This document shows, one piece after another, positions 23,632 through 32,720 of a DNA stretch of 64,000 bases. Position numbers and translations under genes: made by a program. Numbering within the stretch: position 1 is the first letter of the stretch; every line of letters starts with the position of its first letter. This DNA comes from Chionoecetes opilio. Its lineage: Eukaryota; Arthropoda; Malacostraca; Decapoda; Majidae. Under the pieces are notes generated by a model. The model had not been told where the DNA came from. It saw only the letters and a program-made list of their open reading frames with translations, and searched no databases. The stretch lies in the NCBI GenBank assembly GCA_016584305.1, contig JACEEZ010012712.1:10001-74000 (forward strand), read 5' to 3'.

Positions 23632-23995
23632 TCTATTTTATTTATTAGGGTCAAAATGCAGTCAGGAAGCCACGCCCCCTGCCTCCCCCTCTATGCTACG
23701 GGGCAGCTGATTGGTGCATTCCTCGTATCATCACCACCAATCACAATATCTTCACTACTTAACAGCGGCGTGACCACTGGACACAGCAATCTTTACTACA
23801 AAGGGATTTTTGATTTTGTCACCCTCTGTAGTGAAGATTGCTGTCCAGTGGTCACGCCGCTGTTAAGTAGTGAAGATATTGTGATTGGTGGTGATGATAC
23901 GAGGAATGCACCAATCAGCTGCCCCGTAGCATAGAGGGGGAGGCAGGGGGCGTGGCTTCCTGACTGCATTTTGACCCTAATAAATAAAATAGACC
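23632..23995. mobile_element. Foldback MITE, copy 1 (~360 bp, long arms)
   Basis: The left arm (agtctatttta...ttagggtcaaaatgcag) and right arm (ctgcattttgaccctaataa...aaatagac) are reverse complements over about 160 bases each. A short centre, gggatttttgattttgtcac, separates them. A second copy lies at 29,818-30,185. The arms include ccacgccccctgcc and taacagcggcgtgaccac. Short open frames here are mirror images. Confidence 0.9.
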
Positions 23996-24605
23996 ATAAT
24001 CTGTGAACGCCAGTGATACAATTTTGGTTTTTGGTGCTTCCTGTGACCTAGCAAGCCTTAATGTTATTACAGGCCTGTACATAGCAAGCTGTGCAGGTGT
24101 GAAACAGGTGTGCAAAGTATTACCCACAACACTACAGGCGAGTACAGGTGGGCCGAGGGAGGCTGTTACGGTGGTGGGGTGGCCGTGGGGGTGGCCAGGG
24201 TGGGTGGGGGGACACAGTGCAGGGTGGCGGACAACTACATTACCATAGCAAGTATATACAAAGCAAAATAACAATGAAACTGGTGACGTTAAGACTATTG
24301 TAAGCATGGTATAATGGTGGTGGATTCCTTGTATGTGAATTATTGTTCGTCAAAAATACAGATCCCAAATTTCAAATGTGTGTTGTTTACCCTACTAATC
24401 TCGGCCAAAATGATAAACCCACATGTTAAGAAATGGAAGGTGTTCTTTATACTTCAAGCTATCAATTCACAACAAGAAACGGGAGGTGAATGACGGTATT
24501 GATGAGATGGTAAAGTAATGAATGCTGATTGGAGAGATGAAAAAAATGAGTGGACATTTTATGAATAATACAAAACGGGGGAAGAATAACTATGATAAAT
24601 GAATG
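23996..24605. other. Unassigned sequence
   Basis: A Gly/Trp-rich plus frame at 24,003-24,248 has a His/Pro-rich minus-frame counterpart. Neither shows a recognisable domain. The minus frame could be low-complexity tail sequence of the neighbouring Arf-GEF gene, but nothing supports that directly. Confidence 0.3.
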
Positions 24606-24832
24606 ACTATAGTCTATTTTTTTTAACGAGGCAAAAAATCCTGCCCCCTTGCTGCTTACTGACTGATATTTAATGCCAGGAGAAGGGAATACTACGCTTC
24701 TTCTAAATTTCAGCTATATTTGATCATAGTTAACCCTATTATCAGGTAAACATAGGCATCATTTTAAGCATGAGACCTTAAGATAGAATGGAATTTTTGC
24801 CTTGTTAAAAAAAATAGACTATAGGTAATGTA
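24606..24832. mobile_element. Small MITE with 30-bp inverted ends
   Basis: The left end ctatagtctatttttttt-aacgaggcaaaaaat is matched at the right by attttt-gccttgttaaaaa-aaatagactatag (about 24,785-24,828). The outer tatagtctattt resembles the ends of the 23.6 kb foldback family. No open frame. Confidence 0.8.
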
Positions 24833-24857
24833 ATAGTGACAAATAATACTCCATGAT

Positions 24858-25115
24858 ACAGGAGAACCTCGTTTATCCGGCACCCTCGGCACTTTTTTTT
24901 CCCATGACAAGGAACTGGCCAAGGGCACAACAAAAATGGGTAACACAAAGCCCGCTTAGTTGCCAGTCCCTATAAAGAAGACAGTCAGAGAATAAAATAA
25001 AAAAGAGGGGTGAGCCAATTTAGTTCGGGAGGTGTCTTGTTACTCTTATTTTGAAAAGAAGTAAGTCATAGGAAAGGGGAAAAACAGAAACAGGAAGAGA
25101 GTTCCAGAATGTCGC
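24858..25115 (-). mobile_element. LINE 3' end inserted in a pogo-type MITE end
   Basis: acaggagaacctcgtttatc at 24,860 is the terminal repeat of the MITE family at 39,672-40,125. It is interrupted at about 24,893 by the poly-A (T on this strand) end of a minus-strand LINE (cccatgacaaggaactggcc ... gtcttgttactc ... aggaagagagttccagaatg). The same nesting is present at 39.7 kb. Confidence 0.75.
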
Positions 25116-25179
25116 TCAATGTGGTAGCCATCGTCTATGTCTATCACGGTACACTCAGCATTATTAGCATGTAAGGGGC

Positions 25180-25475
25180 GATCTGATAGAAGTGTTGAAG
25201 TGGATACAGGCATTTAATAAAGGCGATGTAGATAAAGTTCTTACGGCTATTAACCAGGGTAGAACAAGAAGTCACGGATTCAAGCTGGAAAAGCGTAGAT
25301 TTAATACAGAAATAGGGAAAAACTGGTTCACGAATAGGGTGGTGAATGATTGGAATGGACTCAGTAGACAGGTAGTTAGTGCTGAGTCACTAGAGAGCTT
25401 TAATGGGAGGCTGGATAAATTCATGGATGGGGATGAAACGTGGATGTAGGTAGTGTTAAGTTACAGGAACTACCA
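25180..25475 (+). mobile_element. LINE C-terminal coding tail, plus orientation
   Basis: 25,192-25,449 codes the usual end of a LINE reverse-transcriptase protein. It contains RTRSHGFKLEKRRFNTEIGK, then NWFTNRVVNDWNGLS, RQVVSAESLESF and NGRLDKFMDGDETWM. It is 5'-truncated. An inverted copy follows at once. Confidence 0.85.
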
Positions 25476-25707
25476 CACGAGACCTACACGAGGTAGTTCC
25501 TGTTACTTAACACTACCTACATCCACCTTTCATCCCCATTCACAACACTATCCAGCCTCCTTTTTAAGCTCCCTAATGACTCCGCACTAACTACCTGTCT
25601 ACTGAGTCCATGCCAATCATTCACCACCTTATTAGTGAACCAGTTTTTCCCTATTTCTTGTTTAAATCTACGCTTTTCCAGCTTGAACCCGTGACTTCTT
25701 GTTCATT
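25476..25707 (-). mobile_element. LINE C-terminal tail, inverted copy
   Basis: Reverse complement of the preceding fragment, from the gaactacc/ggtagttc junction at about 25,490 to gcttgaacccgtgacttctt at 25,700. It ends about 28 bases from the splice donor of the Sec7 exon (25,735), so the 5' end of that intron is LINE-derived. Confidence 0.85.
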
Positions 25708-25734
25708 CCTGAGTACATGGATACCACCACCCAC

Positions 25735-26016
25735 CTCTCAAGTTCTTAATAAACTCCTCAAGCTTCATTCTCTTCTCCTGCTTCATAGAGGCCGAGTGGA
25801 GGTCTGTGTTCAGCATCATGATGGCAAAGGCGAGGATAAAGATGGTCTCTGGATCCCGCAGTTTGGCCACAATGTCGCGGTTACACTGGCAGTAGCGGTG
25901 GGCAAACACCTGCATCAGACGCTCAATCTTCTGGGCCTCGCCGCGCAAACAGTAGTGGGTCTGGAATCTCCTCAACCACCTGCATCCCTGAGAGGTCAAT
26001 GTCGTGGGCGAAACAC
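25735..26016 (-). CDS. IQSEC: IQSEC/schizo-type Arf guanine-nucleotide exchange factor, Sec7 exon (frame broken)
   Basis: The exon starts after TTTTTGCAG (26,017) and ends at TTGAGAG|GTGGGT (donor 25,734-25,733). The main frame reads [20 protein letters not shown], then [40 protein letters not shown] and [12 protein letters not shown]. This is the second half of a Sec7 domain of the IQSEC family, which activates Arf GTPases. The catalytic 'glutamic finger' is present in RGEAQK. The first ~13 codons ([13 protein letters not shown]) are in a different frame. Judged against the family, about eight bases are missing near 25,972-25,980. That is either a disabling deletion or an assembly error. The first half of Sec7 was not found upstream. 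The start phase (one base) would still fit the end phase of the 30,772-30,920 exon. Confidence 0.85.
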
Positions 26017-26023
26017 CTGCAAA

Positions 26024-26345
26024 AAGGAGTCACTGGTAATAGGGGTGTCTGTTTCTGTGACTGGTTTGTTGATCTTTCTCTCTTAGTAGTCTGTTAGGGT
26101 GTTCTGACATACACATACTCTGGAACAAGGAGTCACTGGTAATAGTGGTGTCTGTTTCTGTGACTGGTTTGTTGATCTTTCTCTCTTAGTAGTCTGTTAG
26201 GGTGTTCTGACATACACATACTCTGGAACAAGGAGTCACTGGTAATAGTGGTGTCTGTTTCTGTGACAGGTTTGTTTTTCTTTCTCTCCAAGTAAGAACA
26301 TAAGAAAATAAGGAAGCTACAAGAAGCCGTGAGACCTACATGAGG
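26024..26345. repeat. Three tandem copies of a ~103-bp intronic segment, plus LINE/SINE tail
   Basis: ggagtcactggtaatagtgg through gttctgacatacacatactc and tggaacaa is repeated from 26,026 to about 26,280, the last copy partial. It begins eight bases inside the intron upstream of the Sec7 acceptor. The related phrase on the minus strand (CTCCTTGTTCCAG) makes acceptor-like decoys. 26,286-26,345 is the common tail acataagaaaataaggaagc. Confidence 0.85.
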
Positions 26346-26646
26346 TGGTTTTTGGTTAGTCTTACATACTCTTTCCTCAATGACTTCAATACAAATTTTT
26401 TCCCCTGATATTGCTGATCATTTTGGGAGCTTCTGGGTTTTTTTTTTTTTTTTTTTTATATATATATTTTTTTTTTTTACATCACAAAAAAAAAAAAAAA
26501 AAAAAAGTCTGGAAATATGTCATGCAATTTTTTTTTTTATACTCAAATACTGCCTTGACTTTGCATGACTCCCTCTTAATGAAGAGCTTTTTTTGAGAAT
26601 GCTTAAAAAAACAAAAAATAGCCTTCTAGTAAACCATTCCTGGATA
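26346..26646. other. AT-rich spacer with poly-T and poly-A runs
   Basis: T-runs at 26,440-26,480 and an A-run at 26,486-26,508 produce Phe/Lys open frames. No gene. Confidence 0.6.
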
Positions 26647-28064
26647 TACAGGCTTGCGCGGATGGTCTTTGCGCCAGAATCCGTTCATGGAGATATACCG
26701 CGCAGATTTAAAGTTGCTTCCCAAGCTATAAAAAAATGAAGAAGGCATGAATCGTATGTCTGACAGCGACGTACATCATCATGCACACTCACCGGTGTGT
26801 GGGAGGGAAGGTTTCCCTCCCTCTCCTCCCTCCATAGGCGGTTGACAGTTTGCATGATTTTGAACTTATAGCCTGCAGCATTCCCCTACATCCCGTATTT
26901 TTGCCTGTTTTTGCTGGATTACATAATGGGTGGAAAACATACGGATGGCACAACGATTCAAGCAATCATTGCTCTTTACAAGGCTGGGATCAATGATAAG
27001 GAAATTTGCAAGCTTAAAGGACTCAAGCTTAGAACAGTGCAAAATTTGATCTGCCGATTTAAGGCTGGCGGAGAGGTGAATCTCCCGCTCCCAAAAAAAC
27101 AACCTGGGAAAGAAAAAAAAACGAGTAACAGAACCAGGAGCGTGTTAAGGCGACAGCTTGATGCCAATCCTAGCCTTACAGCCAGAGAACTGAAGGAGGA
27201 AAATCATACTCTTCTTGGTAATGTGTCGCTTCGTACTGTACAGGAAACTTTGAAAGATGACCTTGGCTACAGGTGTTACCGGGCGCGGAATAAGCCACGG
27301 ATAAATGACCGCCAAAGGAAGAAAAGGCTTCACTTTGCAAAGAAATACAGAGATTGGCCTCTCGACAAGTGGCGGGCTGTGCTGTGGAGTGACGAAAGCA
27401 CATTTTGTGTGAGTGGAGGAGGACCAGCAAAAGTGTACCGTCGCCCCGACTCAGACCCTACCGAGCCTCGCTACATACGAAAGACCACAAAACACCCTCC
27501 CAGTTTAATGGTGTGGGGTTGCTTTACTTTTCATGGTATTGGGAACTTGGTAATTTTCCCAAAGAACACAACTGCTAACAAAGTGGTGTATTTTGATCTT
27601 CTAAATGACCACCTGGAGGCCTGCTTTGAAAAGACACAGGCACAGATTTTCCAACAGGATGGAGCATCCTGCCACACAGCTCGAGATGTGATACAGTGGA
27701 TTGATGACTGCAAGATTGGGAGAATAGATGACTGGCCAGGTAATTCTCCCGATATATCACCCATAGAAAATCTTTGGGCCATCATTAAAGGCAAACTCCG
27801 CTCACGTGACACCTCTACACTCCCCAAGCTTGAAATGGAGCTCTGAAAGTGTTGGGAAGAATTTAAGCCTGGGTTCCTTCAAAATCTTGCTGACAGTGTA
27901 CCACGTCGCCTTCAAAGGGTCATCAAGAGGAAGGGCTACGCAACGAATTACTAACTACAATTGTAAGTGTTGATATTCTACATTATTTTGTTATAAACAT
28001 GGTGCGTCATACCTGTAAACATTCCCTTTTCGGAGGCGCGCAGTGATGATCCGCGCAAACTGTA
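26647..28064 (+). mobile_element. Tc1/mariner-type DNA transposon, nearly full length
   Basis: The ends are imperfect inverted repeats. The left is tacaggcttgcgcggatggt (from 26,647). The reverse complement of the right end is tacagtttgcgcggatcatc (ending 28,064). TA lies at both tips, as expected for Tc1 target duplication. Length is about 1.42 kb with one transposase gene between. The arms differ at several positions, so this is not a brand-new insertion. It lies in an intron of the minus-strand Arf-GEF gene. Confidence 0.88.
26926..27954 (+). pseudogene. Tc1-type transposase, DDE with a 35-residue D-E spacing, one internal stop
   Basis: The first ATG of the frame (26,926) fits the family N-terminus: MGGKHTDGTTIQAIIALY begins a helix-turn-helix (residues ~8-45), and a second one is at ~70-120. 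Catalytic residues are visible: D156 in LWSDEST, D245 in FQQDGASCHTA and E281 in DISPIENLWA. D245 and E281 are separated by 35 residues, while classic Tc1 has 34, so this belongs to a DD35E-type group. An in-frame TGA at 27,844-27,846 (after KLEMEL, residue 306) interrupts it. Reading on in the same frame gives KCWEEFKPGFLQNL ... VIKRKGYATNY and TAA at 27,952-27,954, the normal C-terminus. A single nonsense change therefore separates it from a full-length ~342-residue protein. Confidence 0.9.
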
Positions 28065-28196
28065 CAACCTAATGTCCTCACTCCAACATCCCATCAGGCT
28101 GAGACTACTATAGCAACACGATCTCAAGGCAAGGTAAGGAGCTGTAGTAGTCTTGCAATCCCTTCATCAAGCAGGCAATTGATACCATGTCCCCTA
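28065..28196. other. Short unassigned spacer
   Basis: No feature is recognised between the transposon end and the GGA repeat. Confidence 0.4.
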
Positions 28197-28476
28197 ATAT
28201 AAGGAGGAGGAGGAGGAGGAGGAGGAGGAGGAGGAGGAGGAGGAGGAGGAGGAGGAGGAGGAGGAGGAGGAGGGGGGGGAGAAGAAGAAGAAGAAGAAGA
28301 AGAGGCGGAGGAGAAGGAAGAGGAGGAGGAGGAGGAGAGGAAGAAGAAGAAGAAGAGGCGGAGGAGGAGGAGGAGGAGGAGGAGGAGGAGGAGGAGGAGG
28401 AGGAGGAGGAGGAGGAGGAGGAGGAGGAGGAGGAGGAGGAGGAGGAGGAGGAGGAGGAGGAGGAGAGGAGGAGGTT
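28197..28476. repeat. (AGG)n microsatellite
   Basis: Long AGG/GAA trinucleotide tract. It encodes poly-Arg then poly-Glu in one frame (28,187-28,528), an artefact. Confidence 0.97.
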
Positions 28477-28716
28477 GGTACTATGCCTATATTATGTATA
28501 TTTTGATCTGCTCCAGTACTTCAGGTAACTCTGCCTTGTTGTTGTTGCTTTTTGTCTGTATGCCTCCGGGCGATAATAAAATCATTGTTATTATTATTAT
28601 TATTATTACTACTGCACTAAAGTTATGTCAAGGTATTAGTAACTTTAGTCTAGCAAACCCCTAGTAAGCCCAGCATTCTAGCAAGGGAAGTTACATGACA
28701 AGTGAGTTAACCCCTT

Positions 28717-28919
28717 GAGGCCCAGAACGTAATTTCCATGGTAATTTGGGTACCATTAGACAATTTTGAGTGACTATAAGCAATGTTTTATAGCTATGAC
28801 CTGTTTAGTATCCATGTCCACTAACTAACTTGGTATATTTAGTGACTTATCGTTATATTATGGCTCGACAACAGACAATTTTATATAGCCAAGGAAAGAT
28901 TTGGGCGTGAAGGGTTTAA
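28717..28919 (+). mobile_element. TTAA MITE family, copy A
   Basis: It starts TTAAccccttgaggcccagaa and ends ctgggcgtgaaggggTTAA-like (here gggcgtgaagggtTTAA). The ends are imperfect inverted repeats flanked by TTAA, the target duplication of piggyBac-type transposons. Internal landmarks are gtaccattagacaatttt, tagctatgacctgtttagta and caacagacaattttatatag. No coding capacity. Confidence 0.88.
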
Positions 28920-29103
28920 CCAAGGAGGCCAAGTTGAAGCAGCAATACTAAAGCGTCAAAGGCCACAAGAAGAAGTCCTGCCTCACGACAAGCCCTCCGT
29001 TACCTGCTGAGGGCGCCCCTATCGCTATGTCCCCCTTCAGAGGTGAGGGAGGAGGGGGTGGAGGAAGGAGGAGTGAGGGAGAGGGGGTGGCATTGCTCGG
29101 CAT
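28920..29103. other. Unassigned spacer
   Basis: A short Lys-rich then Pro/Gly-rich open stretch on the plus strand has no recognisable family. The tail gaggtgagggaggaggggg contains a donor-like GTGAGG at 29,042, which is not enough to call an exon. Confidence 0.25.
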
Positions 29104-29664
29104 GACTCGTGACAACACTGCAGGACAAAAGGCATAACACTGAACACCAAGGACTCAAAACAGTGTTCTTTCGTGACTTCCTGACAACACTGCAGGACAA
29201 AAGGCATGACACTGAACACCAAGGACTAAAAAACGAGTTCTTTCGTGACTTCCTGACAACACTGCAGGACAAAAGGCATAACACTGAACACCAAGGACTA
29301 AAAAACGAGTTCTTTCGTGACTTCCTGACAACACTGCAGGACAAAAGGCATAACACTGAACACCAAGGACTAAAAAACGAGTTCTTTCGTGACTTCCTGA
29401 CAACACTGCAGGACAAAAGGCATAACACTGAACACCAAGGACTAAAAAACGAGTTCTTTCGTGACTTCCTGACAACACTGCAGGACAAAAGGCATAACAC
29501 TGAACACCAAGGACTAAAAAACGAGTTCTTTCGTGACTTCCTGACAACACTGCAGGACAAAAGGCATAACACTGAACACCAAGGACTAAAAAACGAGTTC
29601 TTTCGTGACTTCCTGACAACACTGCAGGACAAAAGGCATAACACTGAACACCAAGGACTCAAAT
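29104..29664. repeat. 72-bp minisatellite, about eight copies
   Basis: The unit contains gacttcctgacaacactgca, ggacaaaaggcataacactg and aacaccaaggactaaaaaac. Period 72 is a multiple of three and the unit has no stop in one frame of each strand. It therefore yields 185- and 227-residue open frames on opposite strands. Internal copies are almost identical, and only the outermost two have diverged. Confidence 0.96.
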
Positions 29665-29817
29665 AATGTATTAAAATTAACATAAGGACTGAAATAAAGG
29701 AGGAAACTCTAAAATAATGTATGTATAAAGAAGTTCTGTGATTTAAGTAACTTGCTAAAACTGATCCAGGTGTTACAAGGCGACCAAAAGACCAGTGACA
29801 CAGGACTGCTAACTATA

Positions 29818-30185
29818 GGCTATTTTTTGTATTAGGGTCAAAATGCAGTAAGGAAGCCACGCCCCCTGCCTGCCCTTCTATGCTACAGGGCAGCTGATTG
29901 GTACATTCCTCGTATCATCACTACCCATCACAATATCTTCACTACTTAACAGCGGCGTGACCACTGGACACAGCAATCTTCACTACAAAGGGATTTCTGA
30001 TTTTGTCACCCTTTGTAGTGAAGATTTCTCTGTGCAGTGGTCACGCTGCTGTTAAGTAGTGAAGATATTGTGATGGGTAGTGATGATACGAGGAATGCAC
30101 CAATCAGCTGCCCCGTAGAATACAAGGGCAGGCAGGGGGCGTGGCTTCCTGACTGCATTTTGACCCTAATAACAAAAATAGCCTC
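29818..30185. mobile_element. Foldback MITE, copy 2
   Basis: Same family as 23,632-23,995: left arm ...ttagggtcaaaatgcagtaa, right arm ctgcattttgaccctaataa, centre gggatttctgattttgtcac. The two arms differ at several positions, such as acccatcac versus accaatcac in copy 1. Outer flanks are ctattttt on the left and aaaatag on the right. Confidence 0.9.
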
Positions 30186-30277
30186 TAACACTTGGCTGCA
30201 GTTTGGAGACAAGACACAAGAGATAGACTATGAAAAACGTGCAGTAAACATGACACAAGGGACAAAGGTGCTCTTTC

Positions 30278-30672
30278 ATGCCTTACAATAATCAAATAAT
30301 CCCAAGTCTTACAATAACACGGCTCGGTGACAAGACTAAAGAAGGTTTATGGAACTGTCGTCAATGGGAATTCTCGCCGAAACACCAACCTGGAACTCTC
30401 GTCGACGTGGAAATGTTAACGTAACCTGGACATTGGCACCTAACTTAACCTAACTGATCAAGCTAACGATAGTATTTCATCCCTGAATGCAGAAACACGG
30501 GTAACACTTGATTAAACGTATATATTGGCTCCTGTAATATCAAGAATTGGAACACTCGACCACGGCGGCCAGAGTTCCTATCGGCGACAGTTCCAGGTGC
30601 CGTCTCATGCCTTACAATAATCAAATAATCCCAAGTTTTACAATAACACGGCTCGGTGACAAGACTAAAGGC
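30278..30672. repeat. 65-bp direct repeats around an inverted-repeat insert
   Basis: catgccttacaataatcaaa ... ggctcggtgacaagactaaa occurs at 30,278-30,342 and again at 30,607-30,671 with one or two differences. Between them is a segment that begins ggaactgtcgtcaa and ends ggcgacagttcc, so it has short inverted ends. Related sequence occurs at 36.4-36.6 and 46.75-46.83 kb. Confidence 0.75.
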
Positions 30673-30771
30673 TCGCTACAAACACGTGAGACCAGACAGA
30701 CAGGAACATAAGGGAGATACACAACACATGCCTAACAATCATGTATCTCAAGCAGGACAGACATCACTCAC

Positions 30772-30920
30772 CTCTCGGCACTTCCACTGCTCTCGCTGCA
30801 AGACTTGATAGAGGAGGTCCGTCTCGGCACTTCCGGCGGCACTTTCTTGCCGCTGGTCGACTTGGTAGAGCGCCGGCCTGCCACGCCCAGCCGGTTGCCT
30901 CCTACGCCCTCCTGGCTCCC
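30772..30920 (-). CDS. IQSEC: IQSEC/schizo-type Arf-GEF, linker exon before Sec7
   Basis: The acceptor is TGATCCCCAG (30,921) and the donor GCCGAGAG|GTGAGT (30,771-30,770). The exon is 149 bases, starts in phase 0 and ends with two bases of a codon. The frame reads GSQEGVGGNRLGVAGRRSTK, then STSGKKVPPEVPRRTSSI and KSCSESSGSAER. The KKVPPEVPRRTSSI segment matches the conserved proline/serine stretch between the IQ motif and the Sec7 domain in IQSEC proteins. The phase matches the end of the exon at 31,642-31,970. The start of Sec7 should follow, but I could not find it between 30.77 and 26.02 kb. Confidence 0.8.
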
Positions 30921-30929
30921 CTGGGGATC

Positions 30930-31133
30930 ACAATTATATCCTTTTATTATTGCTATATATATATCTCTATTTAAGTGTTATAATCCCTGTATAACCCCTA
31001 TTACAGTGTTCTATGTCCCCTATCTATAGTCTTATTCTACACTTATTCTAAAGACTTTCAGGACACATTATTTACATCTTAAGGGACAAATTTATAAAAA
31101 ATAAAAATAAAAAACAATAATAAAAAATAATAA

Positions 31134-31167
<34 letters not shown>

Positions 31168-31308
31168 TCCGCTAGCTGCCAGTCTCTTACTCAAGTGAAA
31201 CGACAAAAAATTTTCACACACAAAAAATGCCAAGAACATATTTTTGTGATTCTCGATAAAATGAGGTTTGGTAAAAGGACATTTTTGACACGTTAATCAA
31301 ATTCCTAC
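30930..31308. other. AT-rich intron sequence with a poly-A tract
   Basis: Contains ataaaaaataata repeats and an A-run at about 31,137-31,165. The phrase ctagctgccagtctcttact resembles the LINE end cttagttgccagtccctat, so this may be the poly-A junction of a LINE remnant. Confidence 0.45.
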
Positions 31309-31600
31309 TTCCTAAGCTTCTGTCCTAAGCATACTTCCTAAGCTTCTGTCCTAAGCATACTTCCTAAGCTTCTGTCCTAAGCATACTTCCTAAGCTTCTG
31401 TCCTAAGCATACTTCCTAAGCTTCTGTCCTAAGCATACTTCCTAAGCTTCTGTCCTAAGCATACTTCCTAAGCTTCTGTCCTAAGCATACTTCCTAAGCT
31501 TCTGTCCTAAGCATACTTCCTAAGCTTCTGTCCTAAGCATACTTCCTAAGCTTCTGTCCTAAGCATACTTCCTAAGCTTCTGTCCTAAGCATACTTCCTC
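31309..31600. repeat. 26-bp minisatellite, about eleven copies
   Basis: The unit is cttcctaagcttctgtccta plus agcata. Copies are identical over most of the array. It abuts the donor side of the Arf-GEF linker exon at 31,642. Confidence 0.96.
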
Positions 31601-31641
31601 CAAAAATGCAAAAAAAACAGAGAAATCCCCGCGTCACCCAC

Positions 31642-31970
31642 CAGTCCACTGTCCTCGGAGAAATACTTGAGTTCCCGGTCATTCTGGTGTCCCTGGTAGT
31701 CCCCGGAGCCATTCCTGACGTGGGTGTTGGTGGAGGTGAGGGCGGAGGTGGGCGTGAGGGGCGACAGGGCAGAGACATGGCAGTAGAGGGAGGTGTCGCT
31801 GAGGGTGAGGGTGGCCAACGCGTCATTCAGGTCGTAGTTGTCCTGGTGGTGGCGTGTGGTGGTGGTGGTGGTTGCGGTGGTGGTGTTGGTGGTGTTGGTG
31901 GTGGACGGGGCGGTGCGCGGGGTGTCTCGCATGGACATGGATCTCGCTGGCCGACGCCCTTCACTGTACA
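31642..31970 (-). CDS. IQSEC: IQSEC/schizo-type Arf-GEF, Ser/Thr-rich linker exon
   Basis: The acceptor is CTTCCGCAG (31,971) and the donor GGACTG|GTGGGT (31,641-31,640). The exon is 329 bases: two bases complete a codon, then 109 codons. Joined to the IQ exon it gives ISAT-VYSEGRRPARSMSMRD. It continues with a Thr-rich run (31,850-31,900), then NYDLNDALATLTLSDTSLYC and NDRELKYFSEDSGL. The tract resembles the variable linker between the IQ motif and Sec7. The decisive argument is phase: IQ exon ends phase 1, this exon starts with two bases, it ends phase 0, and the next exon starts phase 0. The threonine run is coded by an ACC/ACT microsatellite and is probably length-variable. Confidence 0.78.
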
Positions 31971-32027
31971 CTGCGGAAGGAACAAAGATTTCTCGGTCAC
32001 AGGCTCCTATTTGGGTGATCTGAATCA

Positions 32028-32720
32028 GTGGTGCACTCAGGGGCACGCCAAGGGGGCCATGGAACCCTCAACACTCAGAGGCACGCCAAGGGGGCCATGG
32101 AACCCTCAACACTCAGGGGCACGCCAAGGGGGCCATGGAACCCTCAACACTCAGGGGCACGCCAAGGGGGCCATGGAACCCTCAACACTCAGAGGCACGC
32201 CAAGGGGGCCATGGAACCCTCAACACTCAGGGCACGCCAAGGGGGCCATGGAACCCTCAACACTCAGGGGCACGCCAAGGGGGCCATGGAACCCTCAACA
32301 CTCAGAGGCACGCCAAGGGGGCCATGGAACCCTCAACACTCAGAGGCACGCCAAGGGGGCCATGGAACCCTCAACACTCAGAGGCACGCCAAGGGGGCCA
32401 TGGAACCCTCAACACTCAGAGGCACGCCAAGGGGGCCATGGAACCCTCAACACTCAGGGGCACGCCAAGGGGGCCATGGAACCCTCAACACTCAGAGGCA
32501 CGCCAAGGGGGCCATGGAACCCTCAACACTCAGAGGCACGCCAAGGGGGCCATGGAACCCTCAACACTCAGGGGCACGCCAAGGGGGCCATGGAACCCTC
32601 AACACTCAGAGGCACGCCAAGGGGGCCATGGAACCCTCAACACTCAGGGGCACGCCAAGGGGGCCATGGAACCCTCAACACTCAGAGGCATGCCAAGGGG
32701 GCCATGGAACCCTCAACAAA
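32028..32720. repeat. 39-bp minisatellite, about 17-18 copies
   Basis: The unit is ggcacgccaagggggccatg plus gaaccctcaacactcagag or ...cagggg. One copy is a base short (near 32,230). The period is a multiple of three, so the array produces plus-strand open frames up to 376 residues (GTPRGPWNPQHSE repeats). They lack a start context, a family match or splice support. The array begins 57 bases upstream of the Arf-GEF linker exon acceptor. Confidence 0.96.

Noticed and set aside
28187..28528. Poly-Arg/poly-Glu protein
   Set aside because: (AGG)n microsatellite.
29104..29664. CRISPR-like array
   Set aside because: Direct repeats have no unique spacers, and the genome is eukaryotic. The same applies to the arrays at 31.3, 39.1, 49.5 and 58.2 kb.
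29000..29683. 227- and 185-residue frames on opposite strands
   Set aside because: 72-bp tandem repeat with a period divisible by three. Both strands are open by chance of composition.
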